13,345 nucleotides of DNA from an uncultured Collinsella sp. (GCA_902495545.1 CABUXM010000060.1:1-13345), one strand, 5' to 3'; shown: positions 7,250 to 13,345, counted from the first letter of the stretch. Notes: generated by a model from the sequence alone, not told the origin. Numbers and translations are program-made.

Positions 7250-8023
7250 CTATCCCAGCTCCTGCATGCGGCGGTAGATTTCGCAGATACCCTTGATGGT
7301 GAGCTGTCCGTCGACCACGTCGAAGGCATCGGTCGAATCGGCGACGATGCCGGCGAGACCGCCTGTGGCGATAACGGTGGCATCGTCGCGGCCCAGCTCG
7401 CGCTTCATGCGCGCGACCAGGCCTTCGGCCATGGCGGCGGCGCCCGTTACGGCGCCGACCTTGATGCACTCCTCGGTATCGCGGCCGATGGTGTGCTCCG
7501 GCGCCTCGAGCGGAACGCTGGCGAGCTTGGCGGCGCGGGCGGCAAGCGCGTCCATGGAGATGCGGATACCCGGTGCGATCGCTCCGCCAATGTAATAGCC
7601 GTCCTCGTCGATGACATCGATATTGGTTGCGGTGCCAAAGTCCACCACGATCGCCGGCGCGCCGTAGAAGGTCTCAGCCGCGACGGCGTTGGCGATGCGG
7701 TCGGCACCCACGGCCTGGGGGCGTGCCGCCCGTAGCTTGGTCACGGCCGCCGTCTGCGGGCCAATGACGATGGCGTCCGCGGCGATGCGGTCGGCCACGG
7801 CGCGCCACTCGCGCGAGAGCTGCGGCACCACGCCGGCAAAGGCAATCGCGTCGACCGCGCCGAGCGAGAGGTCGTACATCTTAAAGAAGCCCATCAAGCG
7901 CACGTGGATCTCGTCGGCGGTATAGGAGCGGTCGGTGGGCATACGCCACGACTGCACCAGCTCGTCTCCGTCAAACAGGCCCATGGCCGTCTGCGTGTTT
8001 CCCATATCGATAGCGAGCAGCAT
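7250..8023 (-). CDS. coaX: Type III pantothenate kinase
   Basis: A 257-residue CoaX, the usual length, which phosphorylates pantothenate with ATP in the first step of CoA synthesis. It has the acetate kinase/hsp70 fold: phosphate-binding DMGNT (6-10, Asp6), GADR (106-109, with the catalytic Asp108), DFGTATNID (128-136, with monovalent cation ligand Asp128) and GGAIAPGI (146-153). ATG at 8023 was chosen because GGGAG lies 5 bp upstream on the minus strand and the IDMGNT strand then begins at the normal distance. An upstream in-frame ATG at 8044 lacks a ribosome-binding site. It is convergent with the biotin-ligase-like gene; birA and coaX are neighbours or fusions in many bacteria. The gene appears intact. 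Confidence 0.95.
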   Translation of the reverse strand: MLLAIDMGNTQTAMGLFDGDELVQSWRMPTDRSYTADEIHVRLMGFFKMYDLSLGAVDAIAFAGVVPQLSREWRAVADRIAADAIVIGPQTAAVTKLRAARPQAVGADRIANAVAAETFYGAPAIVVDFGTATNIDVIDEDGYYIGGAIAPGIRISMDALAARAAKLASVPLEAPEHTIGRDTEECIKVGAVTGAAAMAEGLVARMKRELGRDDATVIATGGLAGIVADSTDAFDVVDGQLTIKGICEIYRRMQELG

Positions 8024-8059
8024 GTCTACTCCCGGTGTTGGCATAAAAGGACGCGCACC

Positions 8060-8084
8060 ATTGTATACGCGCCGTCGACGGCGC
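8060..8084 (-). promoter_or_regulatory. Candidate coaX promoter -10 with adjoining 16-bp perfect palindrome
   Basis: On the minus strand TACAAT (8065-8060) would be a -10 box about 37 bp before the coaX start codon. Immediately upstream, 8069-8084 reads GCGCCGTCGACGGCGC, a perfect 16-bp palindrome placed where the -35/-10 spacer would be, so it could be an operator. No convincing -35 box is visible, and GC-rich palindromes arise easily by chance in this genome. Confidence 0.35.
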
Positions 8085-8158
8085 TCGGCTGTGATCCGTT
8101 CACGGTGATATTGGCTGGGGGTTTAAATATGAAGGAATTATGCTCTACGAGATTTTCC

Positions 8159-8187
8159 TTGCCGTGTGCCGAACTCCCACGTAATAT
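8159..8187 (+). promoter_or_regulatory. Promoter of the initiator tRNA gene
   Basis: TTGCCG (8159-8164) and TAATAT (8182-8187) are separated by 17 bp, a near-consensus sigma-70-type promoter. Transcription would start near 8194, giving a leader of about 25 nt before the tRNA. Confidence 0.7.
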
Positions 8188-8218
8188 TCTTTCTTGCGCA
8201 CATGAGGCGCCCAGACAT

Positions 8219-8295
8219 TGCGGGGTGGAGCAGTCTGGTAGCTCGCCGGGCTCATAACCCGGAGGTCGTAGGTTCAAATCCTGCCCCCGCGACCA
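8219..8295 (+). tRNA. Initiator tRNA-fMet (CAU), CCA encoded
   Basis: A 77-nt cloverleaf with 7-bp acceptor stem TGCGGGG/CCCCGCG, anticodon loop CTCATAA (anticodon CAT) and T-arm GTAGG-TTCAAAT-CCTGC; the 3' CCA is in the gene. The initiator marks are all present: a non-Watson-Crick pair at 1:72 (T with G), three consecutive G:C pairs in the anticodon stem (GGG/CCC), and a D-stem GAGC/GCTC carrying the A11:T24 pair. It would carry formyl-methionine for translation initiation. It has its own promoter and terminator, so it is a single-gene transcription unit. Confidence 0.97.
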
Positions 8296-8304
8296 AGAAC
8301 TTGC

Positions 8305-8334
8305 AGCTCGTCGGCCTAGCCGGCGAGCTTTTTT
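8305..8334 (+). terminator. Intrinsic terminator of the tRNA gene
   Basis: A 10-bp stem GCTCGTCGGC/GCCGGCGAGC with one wobble pair and a CTA loop, flanked by an extra A:T pair, is followed by six T (8329-8334). A textbook Rho-independent terminator starting 10 nt after the tRNA CCA. Confidence 0.93.
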
Positions 8335-8383
8335 GTTATTTCGGGACCGTGTTTTCGGTCCAATTCTCGGCCTCTCAAACAAA

Positions 8384-8440
8384 ATCTCGATCTGTAACAT
8401 CTAGACCCGATTTGGGCGGCTAGGTGTTACAGATCGAGAT
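8384..8440. repeat. Palindrome array unit 1 (perfect 16-bp arms)
   Basis: ATCTCGATCTGTAACA at 8384-8399 is matched exactly by its complement at 8425-8440. Pairing continues inward through one wobble and CTAG/CTAG (8401-8404 with 8420-8423), giving a 21-bp stem. Confidence 0.88.
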
Positions 8441-8464
8441 ATACCGGTGGGTTGGGTCGTGTTT

Positions 8465-8521
8465 GTCTAAATCTGTAACACGAGGGACGGATTTTGCCGA
8501 GTTGTTGTTATAGATTGAGAT
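8465..8521. repeat. Palindrome array unit 2 (most diverged copy)
   Basis: Arms 8466-8480 and 8506-8520 match at 13 of 15 positions. One difference is a G/T wobble and one an A/G mismatch at 8469. The outermost pair 8465/8521 is a G/T wobble. Confidence 0.8.
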
Positions 8522-8539
8522 TTTCTAGCAGGCGGGTTT

Positions 8540-8606
8540 GGTTTGTCTCGATCTGTAACAGTAAGACCCAGTTTTGCCGCGTAACTGTTACAGATTGAGA
8601 CAAACC
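8540..8606. repeat. Palindrome array unit 3 (longest arms, 23 bp)
   Basis: Arms 8540-8562 and 8584-8606 pair at all 23 positions except one G/T wobble (8550 with 8596). The loop is 21 nt and carries GACCCAGTTTTGCCGC. Confidence 0.88.
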
Positions 8607-8660
8607 GACGGGCCGCCCTGCCCCATCCACCTGCCGCTACCTGCTGTCCGCCGATTTCCG

Positions 8661-8690
8661 TTGCGCTGTTGTATTCCCATGCCATATCCT
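8661..8690 (+). promoter_or_regulatory. Possible promoter of the flavoenzyme gene
   Basis: TTGCGC (8661-8666) and TATCCT (8685-8690) with an 18-bp spacer are a moderate sigma-70-like match, about 55 bp after the last palindrome and about 50 bp before the start codon. If used, the palindrome array lies just upstream of the promoter rather than in the leader. Confidence 0.35.
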
Positions 8691-8742
8691 CTAGACAACT
8701 ACGCGGCAACATCGCCGCCGCGCCTACAAGAGAGGAATGTCC

Positions 8743-10773
8743 ATGACCGCACCTGCATCCAAGCTGCTTCAGCCCATTACGGTTGGCCCCCTTGAGCTCA
8801 AGAACCGCATTATGTTCCCGCCGCTGACCACCGGCTACGAGGAGCGCGACGGTTCCATCGGCGAGCGCAGCCTGGCCTTTTACGAGCGCTTGGCCCGTGG
8901 CGGCGTGAGCTACATCGTCATCGGCGACGTCGCTCCCGTCATGACCGCGAGCCCCACGCCCAAGCTGGCAACCGACGCCCAGATCCCTACGTTTAAGGCG
9001 CTGGCCGACGCCGTCCACAAGCACGGTGCCAAGGTTGCGCTGCAGCTGTTCCACCCCGAGTACGACGTGCCCGGTGTCGGCCGCATGGTCATGAGCTCCA
9101 TGGTCGCCGCCAAGGCCGCGCAGGAGGCCAAGGCCGCCGGCGACGAGGAGACCTTTGCCGCCAAGATGGCCGAGTCCAACGAGATTCGCAAGCAGGCATA
9201 CGCCAAGCTGCACCACGATATGCAGCACTTTGTGAACGAGGCCAGCGTAGAGCAGCTCACCCAGATCAAGGAGGCCATTGCTGCCTCGGCCGCCCGCGCA
9301 CAGCAGGCCGGCATCGATGCCATCGAGGTCCATGGCGACCGCCTGGTGGGTTCGCTGTGCTCGGCCATCCTCAACCAGCGCACCGACGAGTATGGTGGTT
9401 CGTTCGAGAGCCGCGTCCGCTACGCGCTGGAGGTCGTCGCCGCCATTAAGGAGGCCGCGCCGCAGCTGATGGTGGAGTACAAGCTCCCCGTGATCATGGA
9501 GAACCCCGACGGCACGCCGCGCGGCAAGGGCGGCCTGCAGCCCGACGAGGCCTGCGAGTTTGCCAAGCTGCTCGAGGGCGCGGGCATCGATATGATCCAG
9601 GTTGCGCAGGCCAATCATACCGGCAACATGGGCGACACCATTCCGCCTATGGGTGCCATGCCCTACAACTGGACGCTGCCCGTGGCCGAGCGCGTCAAGG
9701 CCCTGGTCTCCGTGCCGGTGGCAACCGTGGGCCGCGTGGTTTCGGTCGAGGCCGGCGAGAAGATTCTGGAAGACGGCGCGGCCGACATCATCGCCTATGG
9801 CCGCTCGCTCATGTGCGACCCCGACATTGCGCTGAAGGCCGCCACGGGCGAGCCCATTCGCGAGTGCCTCAACTGCAACAAGGGCTGCGTCGACGCGATT
9901 CAAAACCGCAAGTACATCTCGTGCGTGCTCAATGCCGAGAACGGCGACGAGGCGACCATCGCCATTAAGCCGGGCGAGGGCGACAAGAAGATCGCCGTGG
10001 TGGGCGGCGGGATCGCCGGCCTGGAGGCCGCGCGCGTGGCGGCCAAGCGCGGCTACGACGTGACCGTTTACGAGGCGAGCGACCATCTGGGCGGCCAGAT
10101 TGTGCTGGCGGCCGCGCCCCCGCGCAAGGACGAGATCATGCGCTCGGTCGAGTATTACGAGAAGATTCTGCCCGGTCTGGGTGTGAAGGTTGAGCTCAAC
10201 CATGCCGCTACCGCTGAGGACCTCAACGCCGCCGACGCCGCGATTGTGGCTGTGGGCGCACACGACGTGGTCATTCCCGTTCCGGGCGCCGATTCGGACA
10301 AGGTCGTCTCGAGCTGGGACGTGCTGGCCGGCAAGGTGGAGCTTACGGGCCGCGTCGCCGTCATTGGCGGTGGCCTGGTGGGCACCGAGACTGCCGAGTA
10401 CTTGCTGCAGCACGGCTGCGAGGTGGCGATCGTGGAGATGCTCGACAAGATTGCCGCGGGCGAGTCCGAGACCATTCTGCCGCTGATTATGAGCGACTTT
10501 GCCGAGCACAACGTGGAGCAGCACGTGAAGACCCGCCTGACCGCCATTACCGACGAGGGCGTGGAGGCTGTTCGCACCACCGAGGACGGCGCCGAGGAGC
10601 CGGTGAAGATCGCCTGCGATTACGTGGTGATGGCTGTGGGCTCCAAGGCCAACGCTTTCGACCTGGATGGCGTGACGGTGCCCGTGACCTGCGTGGGCGA
10701 CTGCTCGGGTGAGCGCACCGCCGACATCGCGAGCGCCATTCGCACGGCGTATCACGCGGCCAACGAGCTGTAG
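8743..10773 (+). CDS. Old Yellow Enzyme/FadH-type NAD(P)H:flavin oxidoreductase with Fe-S cluster and FAD domain
   Basis: A 676-residue protein with the domain order of 2,4-dienoyl-CoA reductase, 2-enoate reductase and the bile-acid enzymes BaiCD/BaiH. An FMN TIM barrel covers about 1-365, with an N-terminal LLQPITVGPLELKNRIMFPP segment (8-27). A 4Fe-4S site has Cys375, Cys378, Cys382 and Cys394 (CxxCxxxC-x11-C). A FAD domain carries GGGIAG (421-426), a second nucleotide site GGGLVGTETA (542-551), and VGDC (651-654). Electrons would pass from NAD(P)H through FAD and Fe-S to FMN and on to an unsaturated substrate. The usual active-site H-G-A-H-G-Y-L reads H197-G-D-R-L-V-G, so the second His/Asn is Arg200 and the Tyr is Val. 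The following R-T-D-E-Y-G-G motif (213-219) is intact. Substrate cannot be assigned. ATG at 8743 follows GAGAGGA by 6 bp; an in-frame ATG at 8737 is too close. It is a single gene with its own terminator. Confidence 0.9.
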   Translation: MTAPASKLLQPITVGPLELKNRIMFPPLTTGYEERDGSIGERSLAFYERLARGGVSYIVIGDVAPVMTASPTPKLATDAQIPTFKALADAVHKHGAKVALQLFHPEYDVPGVGRMVMSSMVAAKAAQEAKAAGDEETFAAKMAESNEIRKQAYAKLHHDMQHFVNEASVEQLTQIKEAIAASAARAQQAGIDAIEVHGDRLVGSLCSAILNQRTDEYGGSFESRVRYALEVVAAIKEAAPQLMVEYKLPVIMENPDGTPRGKGGLQPDEACEFAKLLEGAGIDMIQVAQANHTGNMGDTIPPMGAMPYNWTLPVAERVKALVSVPVATVGRVVSVEAGEKILEDGAADIIAYGRSLMCDPDIALKAATGEPIRECLNCNKGCVDAIQNRKYISCVLNAENGDEATIAIKPGEGDKKIAVVGGGIAGLEAARVAAKRGYDVTVYEASDHLGGQIVLAAAPPRKDEIMRSVEYYEKILPGLGVKVELNHAATAEDLNAADAAIVAVGAHDVVIPVPGADSDKVVSSWDVLAGKVELTGRVAVIGGGLVGTETAEYLLQHGCEVAIVEMLDKIAAGESETILPLIMSDFAEHNVEQHVKTRLTAITDEGVEAVRTTEDGAEEPVKIACDYVVMAVGSKANAFDLDGVTVPVTCVGDCSGERTADIASAIRTAYHAANEL

Positions 10774-10848
10774 TTGAACATCGCGGCCAGGCGGGGCGGT
10801 AGCACGGATCCGTCTCGCCCGGCTGTGTCCCGTCGGGTGTCAACCGGT

Positions 10849-10889
10849 GCGGGGCCTGCAAGCGCAGCAGGTCCCGCCCTTTTTGTTTT
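10849..10889 (+). terminator. Intrinsic terminator of the flavoenzyme gene
   Basis: An 11-bp stem GCGGGGCCTGC/GCAGGTCCCGC with one wobble pair and a 7-nt loop (10849-10877) is followed by CC and then TTTTTGTTTT (10880-10889). It lies 75 bp after the stop codon. Confidence 0.92.
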
Positions 10890-11093
10890 GCTCCGGTGGA
10901 CGGCAATGCGCGGTAATCATGAGGAGTGAGGACGTCTACTGTCTTGCAGATCACTCAAAATTATTGAGGGAGGGGTTAATAACTATATCCTCTATACCAA
11001 AGGACATAAAGAGATGCCAATTTTGTTGACAAGCGAATGACGATTAGCTGCGAGTCAGCTACCAGCGTAAATAATCGATAAAGAAATGTCGTA

Positions 11094-11107
11094 ATTTGGT
11101 GCCAAAT
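11094..11107. promoter_or_regulatory. 14-bp operator-like inverted repeat
   Basis: ATTTGG-TG-CCAAAT is an exact inverted repeat with a 2-bp centre. It lies about 50-60 bp upstream of the -10-like boxes of the HTH gene, a distance fitting a regulator site, possibly for the HTH protein itself. No second copy was noticed in the window. Confidence 0.35.
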
Positions 11108-11130
11108 GCCCAGATAACGCCGCGTCTATT

Positions 11131-11169
11131 TTAATTAACTGCTTTGAGCAAACGGTAAAATGCTACTAT
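11131..11169 (+). promoter_or_regulatory. Probable promoter region of the HTH gene
   Basis: Two -10-like boxes, TAAAAT (11156-11161) and TACTAT (11164-11169), lie in AT-rich DNA 45-58 bp before the GTG start. The -35 candidates are weak: TTAATT at 11131 with a 19-bp spacer to the first box, and TTGAGC at 11144 with only 14 bp to the second. Confidence 0.4.
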
Positions 11170-11213
11170 CTAACTTGCACGTAAGAAAGCAGATTAACGG
11201 TTAAGGCTAAGAA

Positions 11214-11618
11214 GTGGCAGGTATGTCGGAAGCAACTAGGACTCGCACGCATGCGCCCGAGGTTAGGCAGCGTGCCGTCGAGATCCTTCAAGAGGGGGTC
11301 GGTCATCGCGCCCTCGCCGCGGAGCTTGGCATTCCCCAGGCCACGGCTCGTCAGTGGGCCCGCGCGTATGCCGTGGGCGGTGCCGACGCCGTTCTCAATG
11401 CCGGCTCGCATCATCACACCTATTCGTACGACGTAAAGCTCGCTGTGGTTAAGGACCGTCTGGAAAACGGCTTGACGGTTCGCGAGGCCATGATCAAGCA
11501 CAAGATTCCCAGCGAGTCTTCGGTCAAGGCTTGGTGCCGTCAGTACCGCGAGAGCGGTGAGTCCGCACTGGTCGATAAGCCGCGCGGTCGCAAGCCGCGC
11601 GTTAAAAAGGCGGAATAG
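11214..11618 (+). CDS. Orphan double helix-turn-helix protein, IS3/IS150 OrfA-like
   Basis: A 134-residue basic protein made of two similar helix-turn-helix repeats of about 50 residues. The first (about 15-61) has RALAAELGIPQATARQWAR; the second (about 71-119) has VREAMIKHKIPSESSVKAWC. Each ends in a Y-x-x-x-G-x-x-A-L/V pattern, and the protein ends in a basic tail (KPRGRKPRVKK). This is the arrangement of IS150/IS3 OrfA proteins, which bind transposon ends. However, no OrfB integrase, frameshift signal or terminal inverted repeats are seen nearby, and a proper terminator follows. It may be a domesticated transposase-derived regulator or a remnant. The start is GTG at 11214 with AAGG at 11203-11206; ATG at 11223 is an alternative but its GCAGG is only 2 bp away. 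Target and function are unknown. It precedes the membrane-complex operon on the same strand. Confidence 0.7.
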   Translation: MAGMSEATRTRTHAPEVRQRAVEILQEGVGHRALAAELGIPQATARQWARAYAVGGADAVLNAGSHHHTYSYDVKLAVVKDRLENGLTVREAMIKHKIPSESSVKAWCRQYRESGESALVDKPRGRKPRVKKAE

Positions 11619-11630
11619 CAAACGGGATGG

Positions 11631-11653
11631 TGCGTCCACAGGGGCGCATTTTT
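11631..11653 (+). terminator. Intrinsic terminator of the HTH gene
   Basis: A 7-bp stem TGCGTCC/GGGCGCA with one wobble pair and a 4-nt loop (11631-11648) is followed by TTTTT (11649-11653), 12 bp after the stop codon. It separates the HTH gene from the membrane-complex operon. Confidence 0.85.
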
Positions 11654-11741
11654 CTTGCCGCCTCTCTGCTCCAAAGCGGACATGCCCTTACCCCGTACGC
11701 CTAAAACTCCCCAGTTGACCGAAAACCTGCCGCCGCTACTC

Positions 11742-11770
11742 CTCAATTGAGCTATAACGTTAAACAATTG
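11742..11770 (+). promoter_or_regulatory. Possible promoter and operator repeats before the NuoL/EchA-like gene
   Basis: TATAAC at 11753-11758 resembles a -10 box 41 bp before the start codon. Two CAATTG sites (11744-11749 and 11765-11770) flank it 21 bp apart, two helical turns; the first is the centre of a 10-bp palindrome CTCAATTGAG (11742-11751). No good -35 box was found at normal spacing; TTGACC at 11715 is too far away. Confidence 0.3.
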
Positions 11771-11798
11771 CAGCGTTTTTGCATGGGGGAGTGATGGT

Positions 11799-13345
11799 AT
11801 GACGCTACTGTATTTCCTTACCCTGTTTCCGCTGGTACCGGCGCTGGGCATGCTGCTCGCGCGCGGTGACCGCGCCCGCGATGCGGTGGGGCTCATAGGT
11901 TCCGGCATTATTATGGCGGTGACAGTTGTAGTCGCCGTCATGTTTTTTGGCACGGGTCCGCAGAGCTTTGAGGTTGCCCCCGGCACCTCGCATGTGCTCT
12001 CGATCATCAGCTCCGCCATCGATGTCATCCTGTGCGCCGTCATCCTGTACAACGCGTATAAATATAGGAACGCGCTCACCACGGTGCTCGGCATAGTCCA
12101 GCTGGTGGGTTCGCTCGCCTTTGCGGCCATGACGCTGCCCGCGGCCGAAGCCGTCACGGCGACGCCGCTCTACCTGGACTACATGAGCGTGATCATGGTC
12201 CTCGCCGTTGGCATTGTCGGCAGCCTAATCTGCGTGTATGCCCTGGGCTACATGAAGGACTTCCAGGCTCATGACGAGCACGAGGCCGCGCTGCGCGGGC
12301 AGACCGCGCCCGACCGTCGCCCGCAGTTCCTGGCGCTTATGTTCCTGTTCCTCTCGGCCATGTTCGTCATCGTGACGAGCGATAACCTTGAGTGGCTGTT
12401 CTGTGGCTGGGAAATCACCACCGTGTGCTCGTTCCTCATGATTAGCTACACGCGCACGCCCGAGGCCATCAAGAACGCCTTCACCCAGATCATCCTTAAC
12501 ATGCTGGGCGGCATCGCGTTTTTGGCCGGACTCATGTTCCTGCACGTTAACGGTATGCCGTTGACCATCTCAGGCATGATCGAGCTTTCCGGCGCCGGAA
12601 CCGTGCAATCCGCGCTACTGGTGATGCCGGTCATCCTGCTGTCGCTCGCCGCACTCACCAAGGCCGCACAGATGCCGTTCCACACTTGGCTGTTGGGCGC
12701 CATGGTTGCCCCCACGCCCACGAGCGCCCTGCTGCACTCGTCAACCATGGTCAAAGCTGGCGTGTTCTTAATGGTCAAGCTGAGCCCGCTCTATGCCATC
12801 TATCCCGTGACCGGCTTTATGGTTACGAGTGTGGGTGCCATCACGTTTTTGCTCGCTGCCCTCATGGCCATCTCGCAGAGCAATGCCAAGCGCGTGCTCG
12901 CGTTCTCCACCATTTCCAACCTGGGCCTCATCAGTGCCTGCTTGGGTGTCGGCGCGCCCGAGGCCGTCTGGGCGGCCATCTTCCTGATCCTGTTCCACAC
13001 GGTGGCAAAGTCGTTGCTGTTCCTGTGCGTGGGCACGGCCGAGCATCATATCGGCAGCCGCAATATCGAGGACATGGACGGTATGTTCAGCCGCATGCCG
13101 CACCTGACGCGCCTGATGATGCTGGGCATCATGGGCATGTTCGTGGCGCCGTTTGGCATGCTCGTGTCCAAGTGGGGCGCCCTGGTGGCGTTTGCGCAGA
13201 CCGGCAACGTGCTCATGATCATGGTGCTTGCCTTTGGCTCTGCCGCGACGTTCTTCTTCTGGGGCAAGTGGCTTGCCAAGCTTTCGGGCGTCGACCCCAC
13301 GGCTCAAAACGTTGAGGTCAATGTCCATAAGACCGAATGGATGGC
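11799..13345 (+). CDS. NuoL/EchA-type proton-translocating membrane subunit (3' end outside window)
   Basis: A polytopic membrane protein; 515 codons are visible and the frame is still open at the window end. ATG at 11799 has GGGGAG at 11786-11791, 7 bp upstream. The pattern is that of antiporter-like subunits of complex I and group 4 [NiFe] hydrogenases (NuoL, EchA, HyfB), which are about 610-670 residues long, so perhaps 100-150 residues are missing. Key residues fit the proton path: Glu205 in CGWEITT, Lys288 in LTKAAQMPFHTWL (the family signature), His313 and Lys319 in LLHSSTMVKAGVF, and His400 with Lys404 in FHTVAKSLLF. A polar loop DEHEAALRGQTAPDRRPQF precedes the core. It appears to be the first gene of its operon, which fits EchA or HyfB in hydrogenase-type clusters better than NuoL, but genes beyond the window are needed to tell these apart. 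Confidence 0.85.
   Translation, partial: MTLLYFLTLFPLVPALGMLLARGDRARDAVGLIGSGIIMAVTVVVAVMFFGTGPQSFEVAPGTSHVLSIISSAIDVILCAVILYNAYKYRNALTTVLGIVQLVGSLAFAAMTLPAAEAVTATPLYLDYMSVIMVLAVGIVGSLICVYALGYMKDFQAHDEHEAALRGQTAPDRRPQFLALMFLFLSAMFVIVTSDNLEWLFCGWEITTVCSFLMISYTRTPEAIKNAFTQIILNMLGGIAFLAGLMFLHVNGMPLTISGMIELSGAGTVQSALLVMPVILLSLAALTKAAQMPFHTWLLGAMVAPTPTSALLHSSTMVKAGVFLMVKLSPLYAIYPVTGFMVTSVGAITFLLAALMAISQSNAKRVLAFSTISNLGLISACLGVGAPEAVWAAIFLILFHTVAKSLLFLCVGTAEHHIGSRNIEDMDGMFSRMPHLTRLMMLGIMGMFVAPFGMLVSKWGALVAFAQTGNVLMIMVLAFGSAATFFFWGKWLAKLSGVDPTAQNVEVNVHKTEWM

Larger units (their letters stand above)
8384..8606. repeat. Tandem array of three related palindromes, period 80-81 bp
   Basis: Three copies share the left-arm core ATCTGTAACA, starting at 8390, 8471 and 8551. 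Each has an inverted right arm 40-50 bp further on. Each also has a related non-palindromic centre (consensus GACCCGATTTTGCCG) about 25 bp long. The 19-25 bp between units is itself similar (GGYGGGTT then TTTGTCT), so the unit amplified as a whole. The array lies after the tRNA terminator and before the probable promoter of the flavoenzyme gene. No T-tail follows any stem. The gap 8296-8742 holds no gene; apart from this array it has the tRNA terminator and a possible promoter. Confidence 0.88.
10890..11213. other. AT-rich gene-free stretch upstream of the orphan HTH gene
   Basis: About 320 bp with no convincing gene. Composition is clearly lower in GC than the flanks: 11061-11120 has 24 G/C in 60 bases, about 40%. 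The only open frame of note encodes 36 residues from ATG at 10919 to TGA at 11029, with no homology I recognise. Small inverted repeats are TAGCTG/CAGCTA (11045-11061) and ATTTGG/CCAAAT (11094-11107). The 3' end carries the likely promoter of the next gene. It could be a long regulatory leader, a small RNA locus or a remnant of transferred DNA. Confidence 0.6.

Noticed and set aside
8384..8606. CRISPR array
   Set aside because: The repeating units are themselves long palindromes with similar, not unique, inter-unit DNA. There are only three copies, they are diverged, and no cas genes are present.
8467..10755. 762-residue minus-strand open frame
   Set aside because: It runs fully antisense to the flavoenzyme gene and has His/Ala/Gly/Leu-rich shadow composition caused by GC-rich third positions. 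It shows no recognisable motif and ends inside the palindrome array.
10847..11029. 60-residue open frame
   Set aside because: Its start lies in the flavoenzyme terminator hairpin, and the sequence shows no family features. The shorter 36-residue version from 10919 has no supporting evidence either.
11214..11653. Complete IS3-family insertion sequence
   Set aside because: Only an OrfA-like protein is present. No OrfB, terminal inverted repeats or target duplication were found on either side.

Overview
The window is GC-rich, densely coded DNA, most likely from a gut actinobacterium of class Coriobacteriia, probably Collinsella or a close relative. This rests on codon usage, gene content and the style of the proteins; no marker in the window proves it.

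Layout. (1) Positions 1-2698 hold an ECF vitamin-transporter operon: the 3' end of ecfT, a double-ATPase ecfA fused into one chain, and a substrate-binding S component. (2) A minus-strand exodeoxyribonuclease III gene (2845-3663) converges on that operon, and a sirtuin gene (3777-4529) diverges from it. (3) Positions 4624-7053 hold a folate/cofactor pair: a fused dihydropteroate synthase-HPPK (folP-folK order) and a divergent biotin-ligase-like protein. coaX (type III pantothenate kinase, 7250-8023, minus) converges on them. (4) An initiator tRNA-Met with its own promoter and terminator lies at 8219-8295. It is followed by an array of three palindromes (8384-8606) that no standard feature type explains. 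(5) A large Old Yellow Enzyme/FadH-type flavoenzyme with an Fe-S cluster and a FAD domain (8743-10773) ends in a strong terminator. (6) An AT-rich gene-free stretch (10890-11213) precedes an orphan double helix-turn-helix protein resembling an IS3 OrfA (11214-11618). (7) The window ends inside a NuoL/EchA-type proton-pumping membrane subunit starting at 11799, probably the first gene of a complex I-like or group 4 hydrogenase operon.

The genes are mostly housekeeping and cofactor genes: vitamin uptake, folate, a biotin-ligase fold, and CoA. The most unusual DNA is a set of long near-perfect intergenic palindromes. One lies in each of two convergent gaps (2721-2783 and 7150-7192). Three related copies sit in tandem with an 80-81 bp period after the tRNA gene. 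They lack terminator T-tracts, and the tandem copies show a compensatory pair change. These look like a lineage-specific palindromic repeat class. Protein-level oddities are a roughly 120-residue Ala/Pro/Glu-rich insertion in the DHPS domain, loss of biotin-ligase active-site motifs, and a changed catalytic motif in the flavoenzyme.
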